Positions 8,127-17,178 of a stretch of DNA of 64,000 nt are shown here, piece by piece. The notes below the pieces were generated by a model. The model was not told the origin of the DNA. It saw nothing but the letters and a program-made list of their open reading frames with translations, and did no database searches. Numbering within the stretch: the first letter of the stretch is position 1; each line of letters begins with the position of its first letter. The translations under genes were made by a program, and so were the position numbers. Source of the DNA: Acidobacteriota bacterium (lineage in GTDB: Bacteria > Acidobacteriota > Terriglobia > Terriglobales > Acidobacteriaceae); NCBI GenBank assembly GCA_021781795.1, contig JAJXWA010000001.1, positions 744,001 to 808,000 of the forward strand. The letters run 5' to 3'.

Positions 8127-9512
8127 TCAGACCAGCACCGGCGTATTCGCTACGCCCTCGAGCCCAAAGACTCTGCGGTATCGTTCAATCTCTTCCTTCG
8201 GGCCCATCGCCTTCGCGTAGTTATCCGAGAGCTTCACCGCAGGCCGTCCATCCACCGCGGATAACTTGCAGACGACGCTCACCGGATCAAAGCTCGTGTC
8301 GCCTTTCGGGTTGCAATTACGAAAATCATTCGTCAGATAGGTGCCCCAGCCTGCGCTGATGCGAATCCTTGGCTCGTGCGTCCACTTCTGCGGATCGAGA
8401 AAGTCGCTCGCGCGCTGAAAGTCGGCTGGCTGCGAATTGTTCCTGATTTTTCCTCCGAAATAGGCGTGCAGTCCGAGAATGATGTCCACGTCCAGTGCAT
8501 CCGAGGCGATAAGCCGCTTCTGACGAGGATCGCTCCCTCTCTCCATGAGCCAGTCAATATACTCATCGCCTGCAATGTAGGGATCCTTGCTGTCGATGCG
8601 CTGTCCAGTCCATTCCGCGACCCAATCCGGAGCGTTCCGAAGAAATTGCGTTGTGCCGAAGGTGTCCGGGAGCATGATGAGCAGCTCGCCCTGATACGTC
8701 TGCTGCCACAGCTCCAGCATGCGGTACTGCGCCTGCTTCAACTCTTCATCGCTATTCGCCAATGCAGCCATCGCCATCGGCAACTCGTGCGCGTTGGTTC
8801 CGATAGCCTCCAGGTCGTGCTTATAAGCCAGATACGTATTTGAACTTCCTGCAAAGCTCTCGCCCAACACATCGCTCATCGCCTTCACCACGTACTCATG
8901 CCAAAGAAAGCTATGGCGCCGGCGCGTGCCAAAGTCGCTCACGTTCAGCCCGGGCACTCCGCGCATGCGATCCATCTTTTCCCATAACCGCGTCTTGGCA
9001 CGCGCATAGAGAATGTCAATCTCAAACTCGCTCAGGTTCTTGAGGCTCGCCCTGCTCTTCAGTTCGTCCACTGCGGAGAGGGCGTAGATCTCCCACAGCG
9101 TCGTCTCCGTCCACAGGCCGTCGAAGCGAAGTACGATCTGGCCATCCTCTGCCGCCAGCTCAAAATCCGAAAGACAAAAGTCCTTTTCGAGCCACTGTAG
9201 AAATGCCGGCTCAAACATGCCGCGGCGTCCGTAAAACGTGTTCCCGGCCAGCCAGATCAGCTCCGACTTGTGAAAGCGCAGCTTTCGCGTTGACTCCAGC
9301 TGCTCGCGAAGCTCTTCGATGCGGACAATGTTGCCGAGCGGAATTGCGCTGGTTCGATTCATCAGTGTGAAACTGGCGCGCGTCTTTGAAAAATGCTTCC
9401 AGATAAACTGCAGCATCAGCAGCTTGTAGAAGTCCGTATCCAAAAGCGAGCGCGTGATCGGATCGAGCTCCCAGTTGTGGTCATGCGCGCGCCGCGCCAG
9501 GTTCACAATCAC
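8127..9512 (-). CDS. pncB: Nicotinate phosphoribosyltransferase
   Basis: This 461-aa enzyme converts nicotinate and PRPP to NAMN in the NAD salvage (Preiss-Handler) route, in the cytoplasm. Clear signatures are LLDTDFYKLLM at the start, VSDFGTRRRHSFLWHE (including the regulatory phospho-His region), EAIGTNAHELPMAMAA, LPDTFGTTQFL and SAGWGTYLTNDF. It is somewhat longer than E. coli PncB, which is about 400 aa. It sits 31 bp after the hybrid regulator gene on the same strand and may be co-transcribed with it. Confidence 0.95.
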   Translation of the reverse strand: MIVNLARRAHDHNWELDPITRSLLDTDFYKLLMLQFIWKHFSKTRASFTLMNRTSAIPLGNIVRIEELREQLESTRKLRFHKSELIWLAGNTFYGRRGMFEPAFLQWLEKDFCLSDFELAAEDGQIVLRFDGLWTETTLWEIYALSAVDELKSRASLKNLSEFEIDILYARAKTRLWEKMDRMRGVPGLNVSDFGTRRRHSFLWHEYVVKAMSDVLGESFAGSSNTYLAYKHDLEAIGTNAHELPMAMAALANSDEELKQAQYRMLELWQQTYQGELLIMLPDTFGTTQFLRNAPDWVAEWTGQRIDSKDPYIAGDEYIDWLMERGSDPRQKRLIASDALDVDIILGLHAYFGGKIRNNSQPADFQRASDFLDPQKWTHEPRIRISAGWGTYLTNDFRNCNPKGDTSFDPVSVVCKLSAVDGRPAVKLSDNYAKAMGPKEEIERYRRVFGLEGVANTPVLV

Positions 9513-9543
9513 CGTTTCACCGCCTTTTTTCTCAACAGCTCAC

Positions 9544-10719
9544 TCACGCCGATGCCTCTGCCGCTGCTTGATTCAGATACGCCCCGCAACTGCGGCGCAC
9601 CACCAACTGCGTTGGCACCAGAATGTCCCGCACCGGGAGTTCCGGATGCTCCAGCCGCTCCAGCATGGTAGCCATTGCAACCGCGCCGATGCCTGCACAA
9701 TCCTGGTGAATCGTTGTGAGAGGAACGGGCAGCAGGCTCGCATATTTCACATCGTCCATCCCGATGATTCTTACATCCTCGGGAATTCGAACTCCCAGTC
9801 CAAGAAGCAACTGCATCAGCCGCGCCGCTGTCAGATCGTTCGCGCAAACGATACCCTTCGGGCGCGAAACCTCCAGCATCTGCTTTACGAAGGCTTCATC
9901 CTGCGGGCTACCACGCCACACCACTTCACGATCTGGAGTCACTGCGTAGGCGCGCAGAGCCTCATAGAAGCCCGTAATGCGCGCGTCCACTGTGTTCGCC
10001 GCATTCGGCTCGCCTAGAAACACAAGACGGCGCGCGCCGTGGGTCAGCAGATGAGAGGCAGCCACAAACCCGGCTCTGCGATTGTCCACGCCAACCAGGT
10101 CATGCGTCGAGCGCTCGGGGAAAGGCATGTAGCAGCGGTCCAGAAGAACCACCGGTATCTGCGCCCGTTCCAGCACGCGCGCAATGCGCCGATTGACGGT
10201 CTCTTTTTCTCCCGTCAGTTCCAGAGGCGCAAAGAAGACCCCCGCCACCTTCTGCACGATGAACGAATGCACCATCTGCTCGGCTTCCTTCGCTGTTTCG
10301 CGCACCGAGCTCGACGCATTGCCCCACAGCAGAGCATCCGGCCGCGCAAACGGCGATCGCATCATGCCGTGGCAAATTGGCTCAAAGATCTCCGTCAGGC
10401 CAAGCTCCGGAATCAGCAAGCCGAAGGTTCGGCCCGCCGCCTGCTGAGCCTTTTGCACATGCGTGCCTGCGCCGGGCCGCCGCGTCACCAGGCCCATGCG
10501 TTGTAAATCGAGCACGGCCTTCGCTACCGTGATCCGTGAAGCCTCAAACATCCGTCCCAGTTCCGCTTCGCTCGGAAGGCGATCTCCCGGCTTCAACTGG
10601 CCCGACTGAATGCTCTTCAGCAGATGCTCAAAGACGCGCCGATGCTTGGCAACCTGCCGTCCGCCCTCAACCGCGGGCGGCGGGCCAAGTTTATTTGTCG
10701 TGTTGCGTGGTGTGGCCAT
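9544..10719 (-). CDS. GntR-LacI hybrid transcriptional regulator
   Basis: This 391-aa protein has an N-terminal GntR winged helix (residues about 20-90: FEHLLKSIQSGQLKPGDRLPSEAELGRMF, with a predicted recognition helix and RPGAGTHV wing) joined to a LacI-type periplasmic-binding-protein domain (VGVDNRRAGFVAASHLL, CANDLTAARLM, IPEDVRIIGMDD). This architecture (AraR-like) senses sugars and controls carbohydrate genes. Its neighbours, a PfkB sugar kinase and a CRTAC1 protein upstream on the same strand, are plausible targets. ATG 10719 has a good AAGGGAAG ribosome site. The effector is unknown. Confidence 0.9.
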   Translation of the reverse strand: MATPRNTTNKLGPPPAVEGGRQVAKHRRVFEHLLKSIQSGQLKPGDRLPSEAELGRMFEASRITVAKAVLDLQRMGLVTRRPGAGTHVQKAQQAAGRTFGLLIPELGLTEIFEPICHGMMRSPFARPDALLWGNASSSVRETAKEAEQMVHSFIVQKVAGVFFAPLELTGEKETVNRRIARVLERAQIPVVLLDRCYMPFPERSTHDLVGVDNRRAGFVAASHLLTHGARRLVFLGEPNAANTVDARITGFYEALRAYAVTPDREVVWRGSPQDEAFVKQMLEVSRPKGIVCANDLTAARLMQLLLGLGVRIPEDVRIIGMDDVKYASLLPVPLTTIHQDCAGIGAVAMATMLERLEHPELPVRDILVPTQLVVRRSCGAYLNQAAAEASA

Positions 10720-10745
10720 GCACTTCCCTTTCCGCCTGAACCCTC

Positions 10746-13175
10746 TCACTCAGGATGCTGGTGCTGCGGTGCAATTGCGGTCTTGCCAATCTCAAATGAT
10801 TTCACTGCCACCGGCTCAAGGTGTTCGGCGTCTTCATTCACGCGATAGGTGCGGTCCACCGCAACGTTGCGAAAACTCTGGTGGCGTCCGGAAACCGGCC
10901 ACCAGACATCGACCTCGCGAATTGTAGCCGCGTCACCCACGCCGATATGCTGGCGCATCGGATCGCCACCGAAACTCGACACCGACCCGACCGCACGATA
11001 GATCGAACGCACCCGACCGCGTTCCTCAATCTCTACTCGAATACGCGCGCCGTAACCCGCCCGGTTCGTCTGCACGCCTTGCAGCATCAGCGTGACCCAA
11101 TGCTTTCCGTGCCCTGGATTCCTGTACAGCGCCGCGTGAAACCCATCGCCCGGATACGCCCCGCCAAGCTCTTCAAGCACATCCTCGTTGCCGTTACCCT
11201 CAAGATCCGCAAACGCAATGGCATGCCCCTTCTGCAGATTGCCGAATCCTCCCGAGGTCGTCACATCCTGAAAGAAGTGCCCGCCATCATTTCGAAACAT
11301 CCGCTTCGGCAGCAGAGCTTCAAACGAGGGATCGCCGAGACCGAGATAGACATCCAGCCAACCATCGTTGTCCAGGTCGCCAAAGTTTGCGCCCATCACC
11401 GTAATCGCGCGATCCAGTCCAGCCGCGCGCGGAACATCGGCAAAGGTGCCGTCGTGGCGGTTGCGAAACAAATGGGACACCGACGCATGATGCGGCTTGC
11501 CCATCTCAAACGCGCCGACATCCTCCATCGATGTGGTCGAGTAGCCCCCGGCAAAAATATCAAGCCAACCGTCGTTGTCGTAGTCGAAAAACCAGGTCGG
11601 AAAGGTATAGCGCCTGCCTCCCAATCCAGCTTGCTGCGTGACGTCTGTGAACATCCAATGCGCAGGATTCGGGTGCTTCGAGTCCAGCGGCCCATCGTTG
11701 CGGAACAGATAGCTCTGGCCAAACATCGTGGACACGTACAGGTCGGGGCGTCCGTCGTTGTTGTAATCGCCCCACGCTACCCCTTTGACAAATCCAAGAT
11801 TTGCACCGAGCACGCCCTGCAGACTCGTGCCCACCCCCTGCGGAGCCGACGCCTCGCTGAATGTTCCATCGTGATTGTTGTGGAACAGTTGCGACACAAA
11901 CTGCTCGCCCGGTCTGGACTCGTGTCCGACGAACAGATCCAGCCAGCCGTCGCCGTCATAGTCTGCCCACGCCGCGGTCTGCCCGGGGCCATTCACCAGC
12001 AGGCCAGCCTCTTCGGTCACATCGTCAAAGGTGCCATCGCAGTTGTTCCGCAGCAGCGACATCGGATATTGCCCGAACGTATCCCACCATCCGCCCCGCA
12101 GCACCAGAACATCGGGACAGCCGTCGTTGTTGTAGTCGGTGAGCACCATGTTCAGCCCACCCATCTCGTCCCCCAATCCCGCCGCTTGGGTGCGATCGCT
12201 GAAGGTTCCATCGCCGTTGTTATGGAAGAAGTGCATCGGATCGAGCGGCCCGGATGAGGACATCAGAATATCCAGCAATCCGTCTCCGTCGAAATCCTCC
12301 ACAATCAGGCCGCCCGATCGTTGAAACGCATCCACGCCTGCCAGGCCCGCCACGTCCGGGAAATAGCCGATCTCCGCATCGGACTTGAAGAGCGACGGAT
12401 CGGCCAGCCACTGCTTGGGCACATCCTGTGGATACCGGCCCAGTTGCATGTACGCCAGATTCAACAGCCAGCGATCAATCTCACTCTCCGGATTCAGTTG
12501 CAGCGCAATCGTATACTCGCGCACCGCGCCTTCCGCACCCTGCTTCTTCGCGTGGAGGCCGCCGCCGCGCAAGGGAAAATTACAAGAGAGCGCGTTGTGC
12601 ATCCCGATGCAATTCTCCTGCTCTCCCATGCGCAGATAGCTCAGGGCCAGCAACTCATGCACGCGCGCAAGCAATCTCTTCGGCAACACTTTCTCTTGGG
12701 GCTGCAGATCGCGCACCAGCGCGGTCATCGTCTCCACGGCGCTCTCGCTGCGACCGGCGCGCAACTGCTCATTCGCCAGTTCCATGCGCACGGTCGTCTC
12801 GTCGCGCAGGCCCAGCGGTCGCGTCAACACCAGTTCGAGATACGCAACCCGCTCGAATGGCTTGTTGGGATCGGCTTTCCAGTCATAGCTCGCGAAGATG
12901 GCCCGAAGCCTCTCTCCCATGCGGCGCGCGCCCTCGCCGTGCGGCAGAGGCGCAATGGGAGCGGGGGCCGCTTTCGTCGTCGCGACGGCTGGTACGCTCG
13001 TGATCGGGCGTGCCCCGGATGCCGGCACTGTGCTGCCGCCAATTTCTCCGGAAGGAAGAACAGGCTGCGCAGTGCTCTGGTTTTGCGCTCGTGCCGTGTG
13101 AGACGCGCCAGCACAGAACAACAAACCAAACGCTATCGAAAAACAACGCGCGCCGGGCAGCCAACTGCGGTTCAT
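10746..13175 (-). CDS. Secreted CRTAC1-type FG-GAP/VCBS repeat protein with ASPIC/UnbV domain
   Basis: This 809-aa exported protein has a signal peptide (FSIAFGLLFCAGASHTARA), a helical TPR-like part (about 90-240), and then a seven-bladed-propeller-type series of FG-GAP/VCBS repeats. The repeats carry Ca-binding D-x-D-x-D-G motifs (DFDGDGLLD, DYNNDGCPD, DYDGDGWLD, DYDNDGWLD, DLDNDGWLD). It ends with an ASPIC/UnbV domain (GYGARIRVEIEERG, RQHIGVGDA, VDVWWPVSG). The biochemical role of the family is unclear; binding or surface functions are proposed. It starts 5 bp after the sugar kinase stop, so co-transcription is very likely. A GTG at 13184 is an alternative start. Confidence 0.9.
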   Translation of the reverse strand: MNRSWLPGARCFSIAFGLLFCAGASHTARAQNQSTAQPVLPSGEIGGSTVPASGARPITSVPAVATTKAAPAPIAPLPHGEGARRMGERLRAIFASYDWKADPNKPFERVAYLELVLTRPLGLRDETTVRMELANEQLRAGRSESAVETMTALVRDLQPQEKVLPKRLLARVHELLALSYLRMGEQENCIGMHNALSCNFPLRGGGLHAKKQGAEGAVREYTIALQLNPESEIDRWLLNLAYMQLGRYPQDVPKQWLADPSLFKSDAEIGYFPDVAGLAGVDAFQRSGGLIVEDFDGDGLLDILMSSSGPLDPMHFFHNNGDGTFSDRTQAAGLGDEMGGLNMVLTDYNNDGCPDVLVLRGGWWDTFGQYPMSLLRNNCDGTFDDVTEEAGLLVNGPGQTAAWADYDGDGWLDLFVGHESRPGEQFVSQLFHNNHDGTFSEASAPQGVGTSLQGVLGANLGFVKGVAWGDYNNDGRPDLYVSTMFGQSYLFRNDGPLDSKHPNPAHWMFTDVTQQAGLGGRRYTFPTWFFDYDNDGWLDIFAGGYSTTSMEDVGAFEMGKPHHASVSHLFRNRHDGTFADVPRAAGLDRAITVMGANFGDLDNDGWLDVYLGLGDPSFEALLPKRMFRNDGGHFFQDVTTSGGFGNLQKGHAIAFADLEGNGNEDVLEELGGAYPGDGFHAALYRNPGHGKHWVTLMLQGVQTNRAGYGARIRVEIEERGRVRSIYRAVGSVSSFGGDPMRQHIGVGDAATIREVDVWWPVSGRHQSFRNVAVDRTYRVNEDAEHLEPVAVKSFEIGKTAIAPQHQHPE

Positions 13176-13180
13176 CCCAC

Positions 13181-14107
13181 TCACCGCTCGATGGCCGCAG
13201 TCATCGCCGCCCTGGTGGCTTCATCCAGCGCGGGCATGGCGCCGGATTGCGACGCCACCCAGCTTCCCCAGCGATTTCCCGCTTCGTTGAGAGTTCGCAG
13301 GCTCGCTCCTCGCAGCAGATAGTGCGTCATCGCCGCAGTGAAGGCATCGCCGGCGCCGATCGTGTCCGCCACCTCAACCGGCACTCCAGGATGCTCATGC
13401 CACTCATCGCGCCGCACCAGCAGGCTTCCATGCCCGCCGCGTGTGATCGCGACCATTTGCAGGCCGGGAAACTCCTCAAGCAATCGCTCAGCTCCAGCTT
13501 TCAGCGCCGCAGTCTCCAGTCCAGACTCAGAATTCATGCCCAGCAGACCCAGAATCTGCGGCACCTCCTGGTCATTCATCTTCACGACTGTCGCCAGTTC
13601 GAGCGACTCTTCCACAACCTCACTGGTATAAAAGGGCGCGCGCAGGTTGACATCAAAGACACGCACGCAGGTGGACGAAGTCTCCGCGACGAGCGTCTGA
13701 ATCGCTTGCCGTGACGCTGCACTTCTTTGCGCCAGCGTACCAAAGCAAATCGCATCCGCTCGTGTCGCCAGTTGAACCCACTCGTCCGAAAGCTCCATCG
13801 CGTCCCACGCCGCCGGCTGATGGATCACATACTCCGGCTGCCCGTCTTTCAGCGATACCGTCACCTTGCCGGTTTCGTGGACCGGATCGACCTGCAAAAA
13901 ACTCTCGTCGGCGGGCTGCGCGTCCAGCAACTCGATGGCTCGGCGCCCCAGCTCATCGCGGCCAATCCGGCTCAACACCACTGCATGATTGCCCAGCCGT
14001 CCAGCCATCACTGCAAAGTTTGCAGGCGCGCCGCCCAGCCGCGCGCCTCCGGGCAACATATCCCACAGCAATTCCCCAATTCCCAATACCAGGTGTGGCT
14101 CTTGCAA
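13181..14107 (-). CDS. PfkB-family carbohydrate kinase (fructokinase-like)
   Basis: This 308-aa sugar kinase has the two PfkB signatures: near the N-terminus LGGAPANFAVMAGRLG, and the catalytic DTIGAGDAFTAAM with the base Asp in GAGD. GIGELLWDMLPGG and FDVNLRAPFY are typical of fructokinases. It should phosphorylate fructose or a similar sugar with ATP. The start is TTG 14107, supported by GGAGAG six bases upstream; no ATG fits the domain start. It heads a minus-strand set with the CRTAC1 protein and a sugar-type hybrid regulator. Confidence 0.9.
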   Translation of the reverse strand: MQEPHLVLGIGELLWDMLPGGARLGGAPANFAVMAGRLGNHAVVLSRIGRDELGRRAIELLDAQPADESFLQVDPVHETGKVTVSLKDGQPEYVIHQPAAWDAMELSDEWVQLATRADAICFGTLAQRSAASRQAIQTLVAETSSTCVRVFDVNLRAPFYTSEVVEESLELATVVKMNDQEVPQILGLLGMNSESGLETAALKAGAERLLEEFPGLQMVAITRGGHGSLLVRRDEWHEHPGVPVEVADTIGAGDAFTAAMTHYLLRGASLRTLNEAGNRWGSWVASQSGAMPALDEATRAAMTAAIER

Positions 14108-14257
14108 GGTCTCTCTCCAGCGGCTCGAAAAAGCGGTTCAGTCGTCCAGTACAAGCGGTTTGACATGGCAAACTTTGGTAAACGTCTATACTGATTCAGC
14201 TTTCCCTGTCACACGCCCGAACGTCAACCCTTTTCCTCCAGATTCGCCTGAAATCTC

Positions 14258-14986
14258 TCATTCTGCCCAGTGCCAGATCGAGCAATCCTCATAGGAGGCT
14301 GCCGCATATTCGCCGTCGGGCTGGCTTTCCAGGATCTTGCGGTCCGCTTTCGTGTCGCTGCGCGAGCGCTGAATTCGGCCCTGGAAGACCCGCTTCCATG
14401 CTGCATTTCGCTCGATCTCTCCTTCCTGCTCGTGATTCACATACAGGATGTCCGGGCCGATCGGTCTGCCGGCAAACTGCCGCCGAAGATGGGTCAGGAA
14501 TCGCCGCATGACCGTGGCCCCGAAGGGATTGAACAGGAAGACCACACAAGGCCCGACAGGAAATCGAAACTCCGTGGCATCGGCGCAGGAGATCCGAATC
14601 GGGGCGACGGCGCGGCCTGCGCTCCGCCAGATCGCAGCATTGCGCCGGGCGATTCGAGCCAGCGCCGGATTCAGTTCCACCCCCACCACCTGAAGAAACG
14701 GCATCGAGGACGCCATCAGGACGGCACGCCCCATCCCCGCGCCCATATCCACCAGCGTCCATTGTTTGAGGCTGGCCTTTGGGTGGGATTCCGTCCAGCG
14801 CCGCACAAGGCCTGCGAATACAGATGGGGCAACGCCGTAGTATGCGGTTGCATGACGATCGTGGCGGTGTCCGCTCTTCAGGTGGCGGCCCGCGACCAGA
14901 CCACTTGTGCGCACACCGTTCGCCTGGTCAAAAGGGTGCTTCATCAGCCCTGTCGCAACCGTCAGACCGGGCATGCGATTTCCCAT
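14258..14986 (-). CDS. Class I SAM-dependent methyltransferase
   Basis: This 242-aa protein has a Rossmann-fold methyltransferase core. Motif I is LVDMGAGMGRAVLMA and the acidic end of the second strand is VVGVELNPAL. A motif-IV-like VVFLFNPFGATVMRRF follows. The substrate is unknown; proteins of this look are usually annotated only as methyltransferases. ATG 14986 is preceded by AAGGAC at eight bases. It is separated from the upstream coiled-coil gene by a terminator-like hairpin, so it probably has its own promoter. Confidence 0.85.
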   Translation of the reverse strand: MGNRMPGLTVATGLMKHPFDQANGVRTSGLVAGRHLKSGHRHDRHATAYYGVAPSVFAGLVRRWTESHPKASLKQWTLVDMGAGMGRAVLMASSMPFLQVVGVELNPALARIARRNAAIWRSAGRAVAPIRISCADATEFRFPVGPCVVFLFNPFGATVMRRFLTHLRRQFAGRPIGPDILYVNHEQEGEIERNAAWKRVFQGRIQRSRSDTKADRKILESQPDGEYAAASYEDCSIWHWAE

Positions 14987-15011
14987 TGCAGATGTCCTTG
15001 AAAACGCAGAA

Positions 15012-15044
15012 GACCCGTACCTCGGTCACTCCGGGGTACGGGTC
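15012..15044 (-). terminator. Terminator-like hairpin behind the coiled-coil gene
   Basis: GACCCGTACC (15012-15021) pairs perfectly with GGTACGGGTC (15035-15044). On the minus strand it is followed by TTCT and then a T-rich run (GCGTTTTC). It lies between two minus-strand genes. Confidence 0.5.
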
Positions 15045-15137
15045 AACAGAATACTAATTTGGGCCCTGGCTCAATCGCCCTCGGCGATCCGCCACACGCA
15101 ACTCTCGCGCCGTGATGCCCCTTGGTGCGCGCTACGC

Positions 15138-15530
15138 TTAGTGTCCGCGAGAGAGGCCGCTGAACAGCCGGGAGTATTCCCTTCCGTCGCCAGATCCAAA
15201 TCCCTGCCGCAAAGCATTGTTAATGCGGCGCTGGAAGGGATCGCTCGAGGTCTCCGCGTAGGAAGCAGCCGGCACCGCCGCCGGTTCCGTGTTCTCCTGT
15301 TGAGGAGCGGATGCCGGTTCGCTGAACTGCTGCGCCTCGTCGTGGTGCGTCTCAATCTTAAGCGGTTCCGAGAACTGGGTCGCTCCCGTGGTCTCCGCCA
15401 GTGGCTTCAACACCTCTGCAACCCGCTCGAGACGGGTCTGCCGTTGCTGCAGCTGATCAATCTGACTCGAGATTTCTTTCAGCTCAGCATTCGCTTCTTC
15501 AAATGCCGCGCGATATGCGTCGTCTCTCAT
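15138..15530 (-). CDS. Coiled-coil hypothetical protein
   Basis: This 130-aa protein, rich in Glu, Gln and Ala, has an N-terminal helix likely to form a coiled coil (FEEANAELKEISSQIDQLQQ, then RLERVAEVLKPLAE), a disordered Pro/Ala/Glu middle, and a short C-terminal basic segment (FQRRINNALRQGFG). No catalytic motif is visible and I do not recognise the family. ATG 15530 has GGAG six bases upstream. No signal peptide is seen, so it is probably cytoplasmic. Confidence 0.7.
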   Translation of the reverse strand: MRDDAYRAAFEEANAELKEISSQIDQLQQRQTRLERVAEVLKPLAETTGATQFSEPLKIETHHDEAQQFSEPASAPQQENTEPAAVPAASYAETSSDPFQRRINNALRQGFGSGDGREYSRLFSGLSRGH

Positions 15531-15702
15531 GTTCGCTCCAGGTTGGGGAAAAGAAAATCTATGCATGGAGAGTAGTACAGATTCTGATTACCTCCAATGA
15601 CCCAAAAGAACCATAAGTAACCACTTTTGGGTTAAATTAGAATTACTTTCGACCTTTCTTCGCTATTTTTCGAAATTTGGCCTGACGGCAATCTCCCGAC
15701 TC

Positions 15703-17094
15703 TTATACCCCTTGAACTGCGCCCGTCTCGCGCGCGGGCGCAACGCGAACCCGCCCCACGCGCAGCCCATCCATCTCGATGACGGTGAGTTCCCTTCCTC
15801 CGAACACGATGCTCTCTCCGGTAGCGGGAATGTGTCCCAGTCGCATCAGCACAAAGCCAGCCAGAGTCTCTACGCCTCCATCCCGCGGAAGCGTCCACTG
15901 CATCTGCGTCTCGAGGTCGCGCAGGGTCACGCCACCGTCCAACACGAAGGTGCCGCTTGCAGTCGCGAGCAGAGGTCGAGCCCGGTCATCGAACTCATCT
16001 TCCAGCTCTCCCGTCAGTTGCTCCAGTGCATCTTCGGCGGTCACGAGACCCACTGTGGAGCCGTACTCATCGACCACAATCGCAATCTGTCGCCTGCGCC
16101 GCTGAAACTCTTGCACGAGATCCAGCACGGTCTTGGTCTCGGGCACCACGAGCGCGTCTCGCATCACCTGCCTTAGACGCAGTTCCGCCACCCCCGTTCC
16201 CGGCATCTCTGCGCCGGGCCGGCTCCTCCGTGAGGCAGGACGGAAGAACATCAGGCGGGCAAGGTCTTTCGCATAAACAATGCCGACAATATGCTCAGCG
16301 CCCCGGCTCTCGTCGTAGACCGGCACCCTTGAAAGTTGATGCTCGATGACACGCGCGCTTGCTTCCTCTACCGGCATGCTCGATGGAAGCGAGAAAATCT
16401 GCGGTCGCGGGGTCATAATCTCGCGGATCGGCACGTCGTCCAGTTCCAGCGCACGATGCACCAGTTTCTCCTGGAACGGCGGCAGCATCCCCATCCGCCG
16501 TGCGGCCGTGGCAATCAGCTTGAGTTCCTCGGGAGAGTGCACCGCGCCCCGCTCCGTCATTGGAATGTCAAATCCACGCAAAGCGGCAGCCGCAGAGTAA
16601 CGCAGGACGCGCACCGCCGGCCGCGCCGCCGTCATGAACAAAAGCATGGGAGGAGCAACTGCAACGGCGAGTGCTTCCGCGCGTCGCAACGCCAGCGATT
16701 TTGGCACCAGTTCGCCCACCACTACATGCAGATAGGTAATGAAAGAGAATCCGAGCGACACCGCTGCCAGGTGAGCATAGAAGTGCGCATGGGGCGCCGA
16801 GCCCAGAAGGTCCAGAAACAATCCGGCTGCCAGGGGTTCGCCAATCCAGCCAAGCGCCAGCGAGCACAAGGTAACCCCAAGCTGGACAGCAGGAAGAAAG
16901 TCTTCCAGCGCATCCTGAAGGCGGCGCACGGCGCGCGCTCCGGGAATGCCCGCCGCCATCATCTGCTCGATGCGCGTCTCCCTGACGCTGACGAGAGCGA
17001 ACTCCGCTGCCACAAAGAAGGCATTCGCCAGGATCAGCATCGCTACGGAAACACATTGCAGCAGCAGCAAACTGTGCATCTTGCCTGTGAGCAT
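15703..17094 (-). CDS. CNNM/CorC-type membrane protein with CBS pair (hemolysin C family)
   Basis: This 463-aa protein has an N-terminal CNNM (DUF21) domain with four hydrophobic segments (LLLLQCVSVAMLILANAFFV and following, LGVTLCSLALGWIGEPLAAG). Two CBS domains follow (IREIMTPRPQIFSL, then RQVMRDALVVPETKTVLDL, VVDEYGSTVGLVTAEDALE), with a C-terminal CorC_HlyC domain (GGVTLRDLE). Members are linked to Mg/Co export or resistance. The frame is open upstream to 18381, but that part is antisense to the adaptor gene. ATG 17094 begins the first membrane helix. It is divergent from the adaptor, with 84 bp between them. Confidence 0.92.
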   Translation of the reverse strand: MLTGKMHSLLLLQCVSVAMLILANAFFVAAEFALVSVRETRIEQMMAAGIPGARAVRRLQDALEDFLPAVQLGVTLCSLALGWIGEPLAAGLFLDLLGSAPHAHFYAHLAAVSLGFSFITYLHVVVGELVPKSLALRRAEALAVAVAPPMLLFMTAARPAVRVLRYSAAAALRGFDIPMTERGAVHSPEELKLIATAARRMGMLPPFQEKLVHRALELDDVPIREIMTPRPQIFSLPSSMPVEEASARVIEHQLSRVPVYDESRGAEHIVGIVYAKDLARLMFFRPASRRSRPGAEMPGTGVAELRLRQVMRDALVVPETKTVLDLVQEFQRRRRQIAIVVDEYGSTVGLVTAEDALEQLTGELEDEFDDRARPLLATASGTFVLDGGVTLRDLETQMQWTLPRDGGVETLAGFVLMRLGHIPATGESIVFGGRELTVIEMDGLRVGRVRVAPARETGAVQGV

Positions 17095-17178
17095 AGCATT
17101 CCCCGGAACCGCCGGCTCGCCCCGCATCGGGAACATTCTTTCCGCGCACTGCGTATGTGCCAAGAGCGGAGGGTTCCA

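Noticed and set aside
10821..12257. 478-codon plus-strand frame
   Set aside because: It is antisense to the CRTAC1 gene, lacks signatures, and arises from GC-rich Asp/Asn/Gly codon patterns of the repeats.
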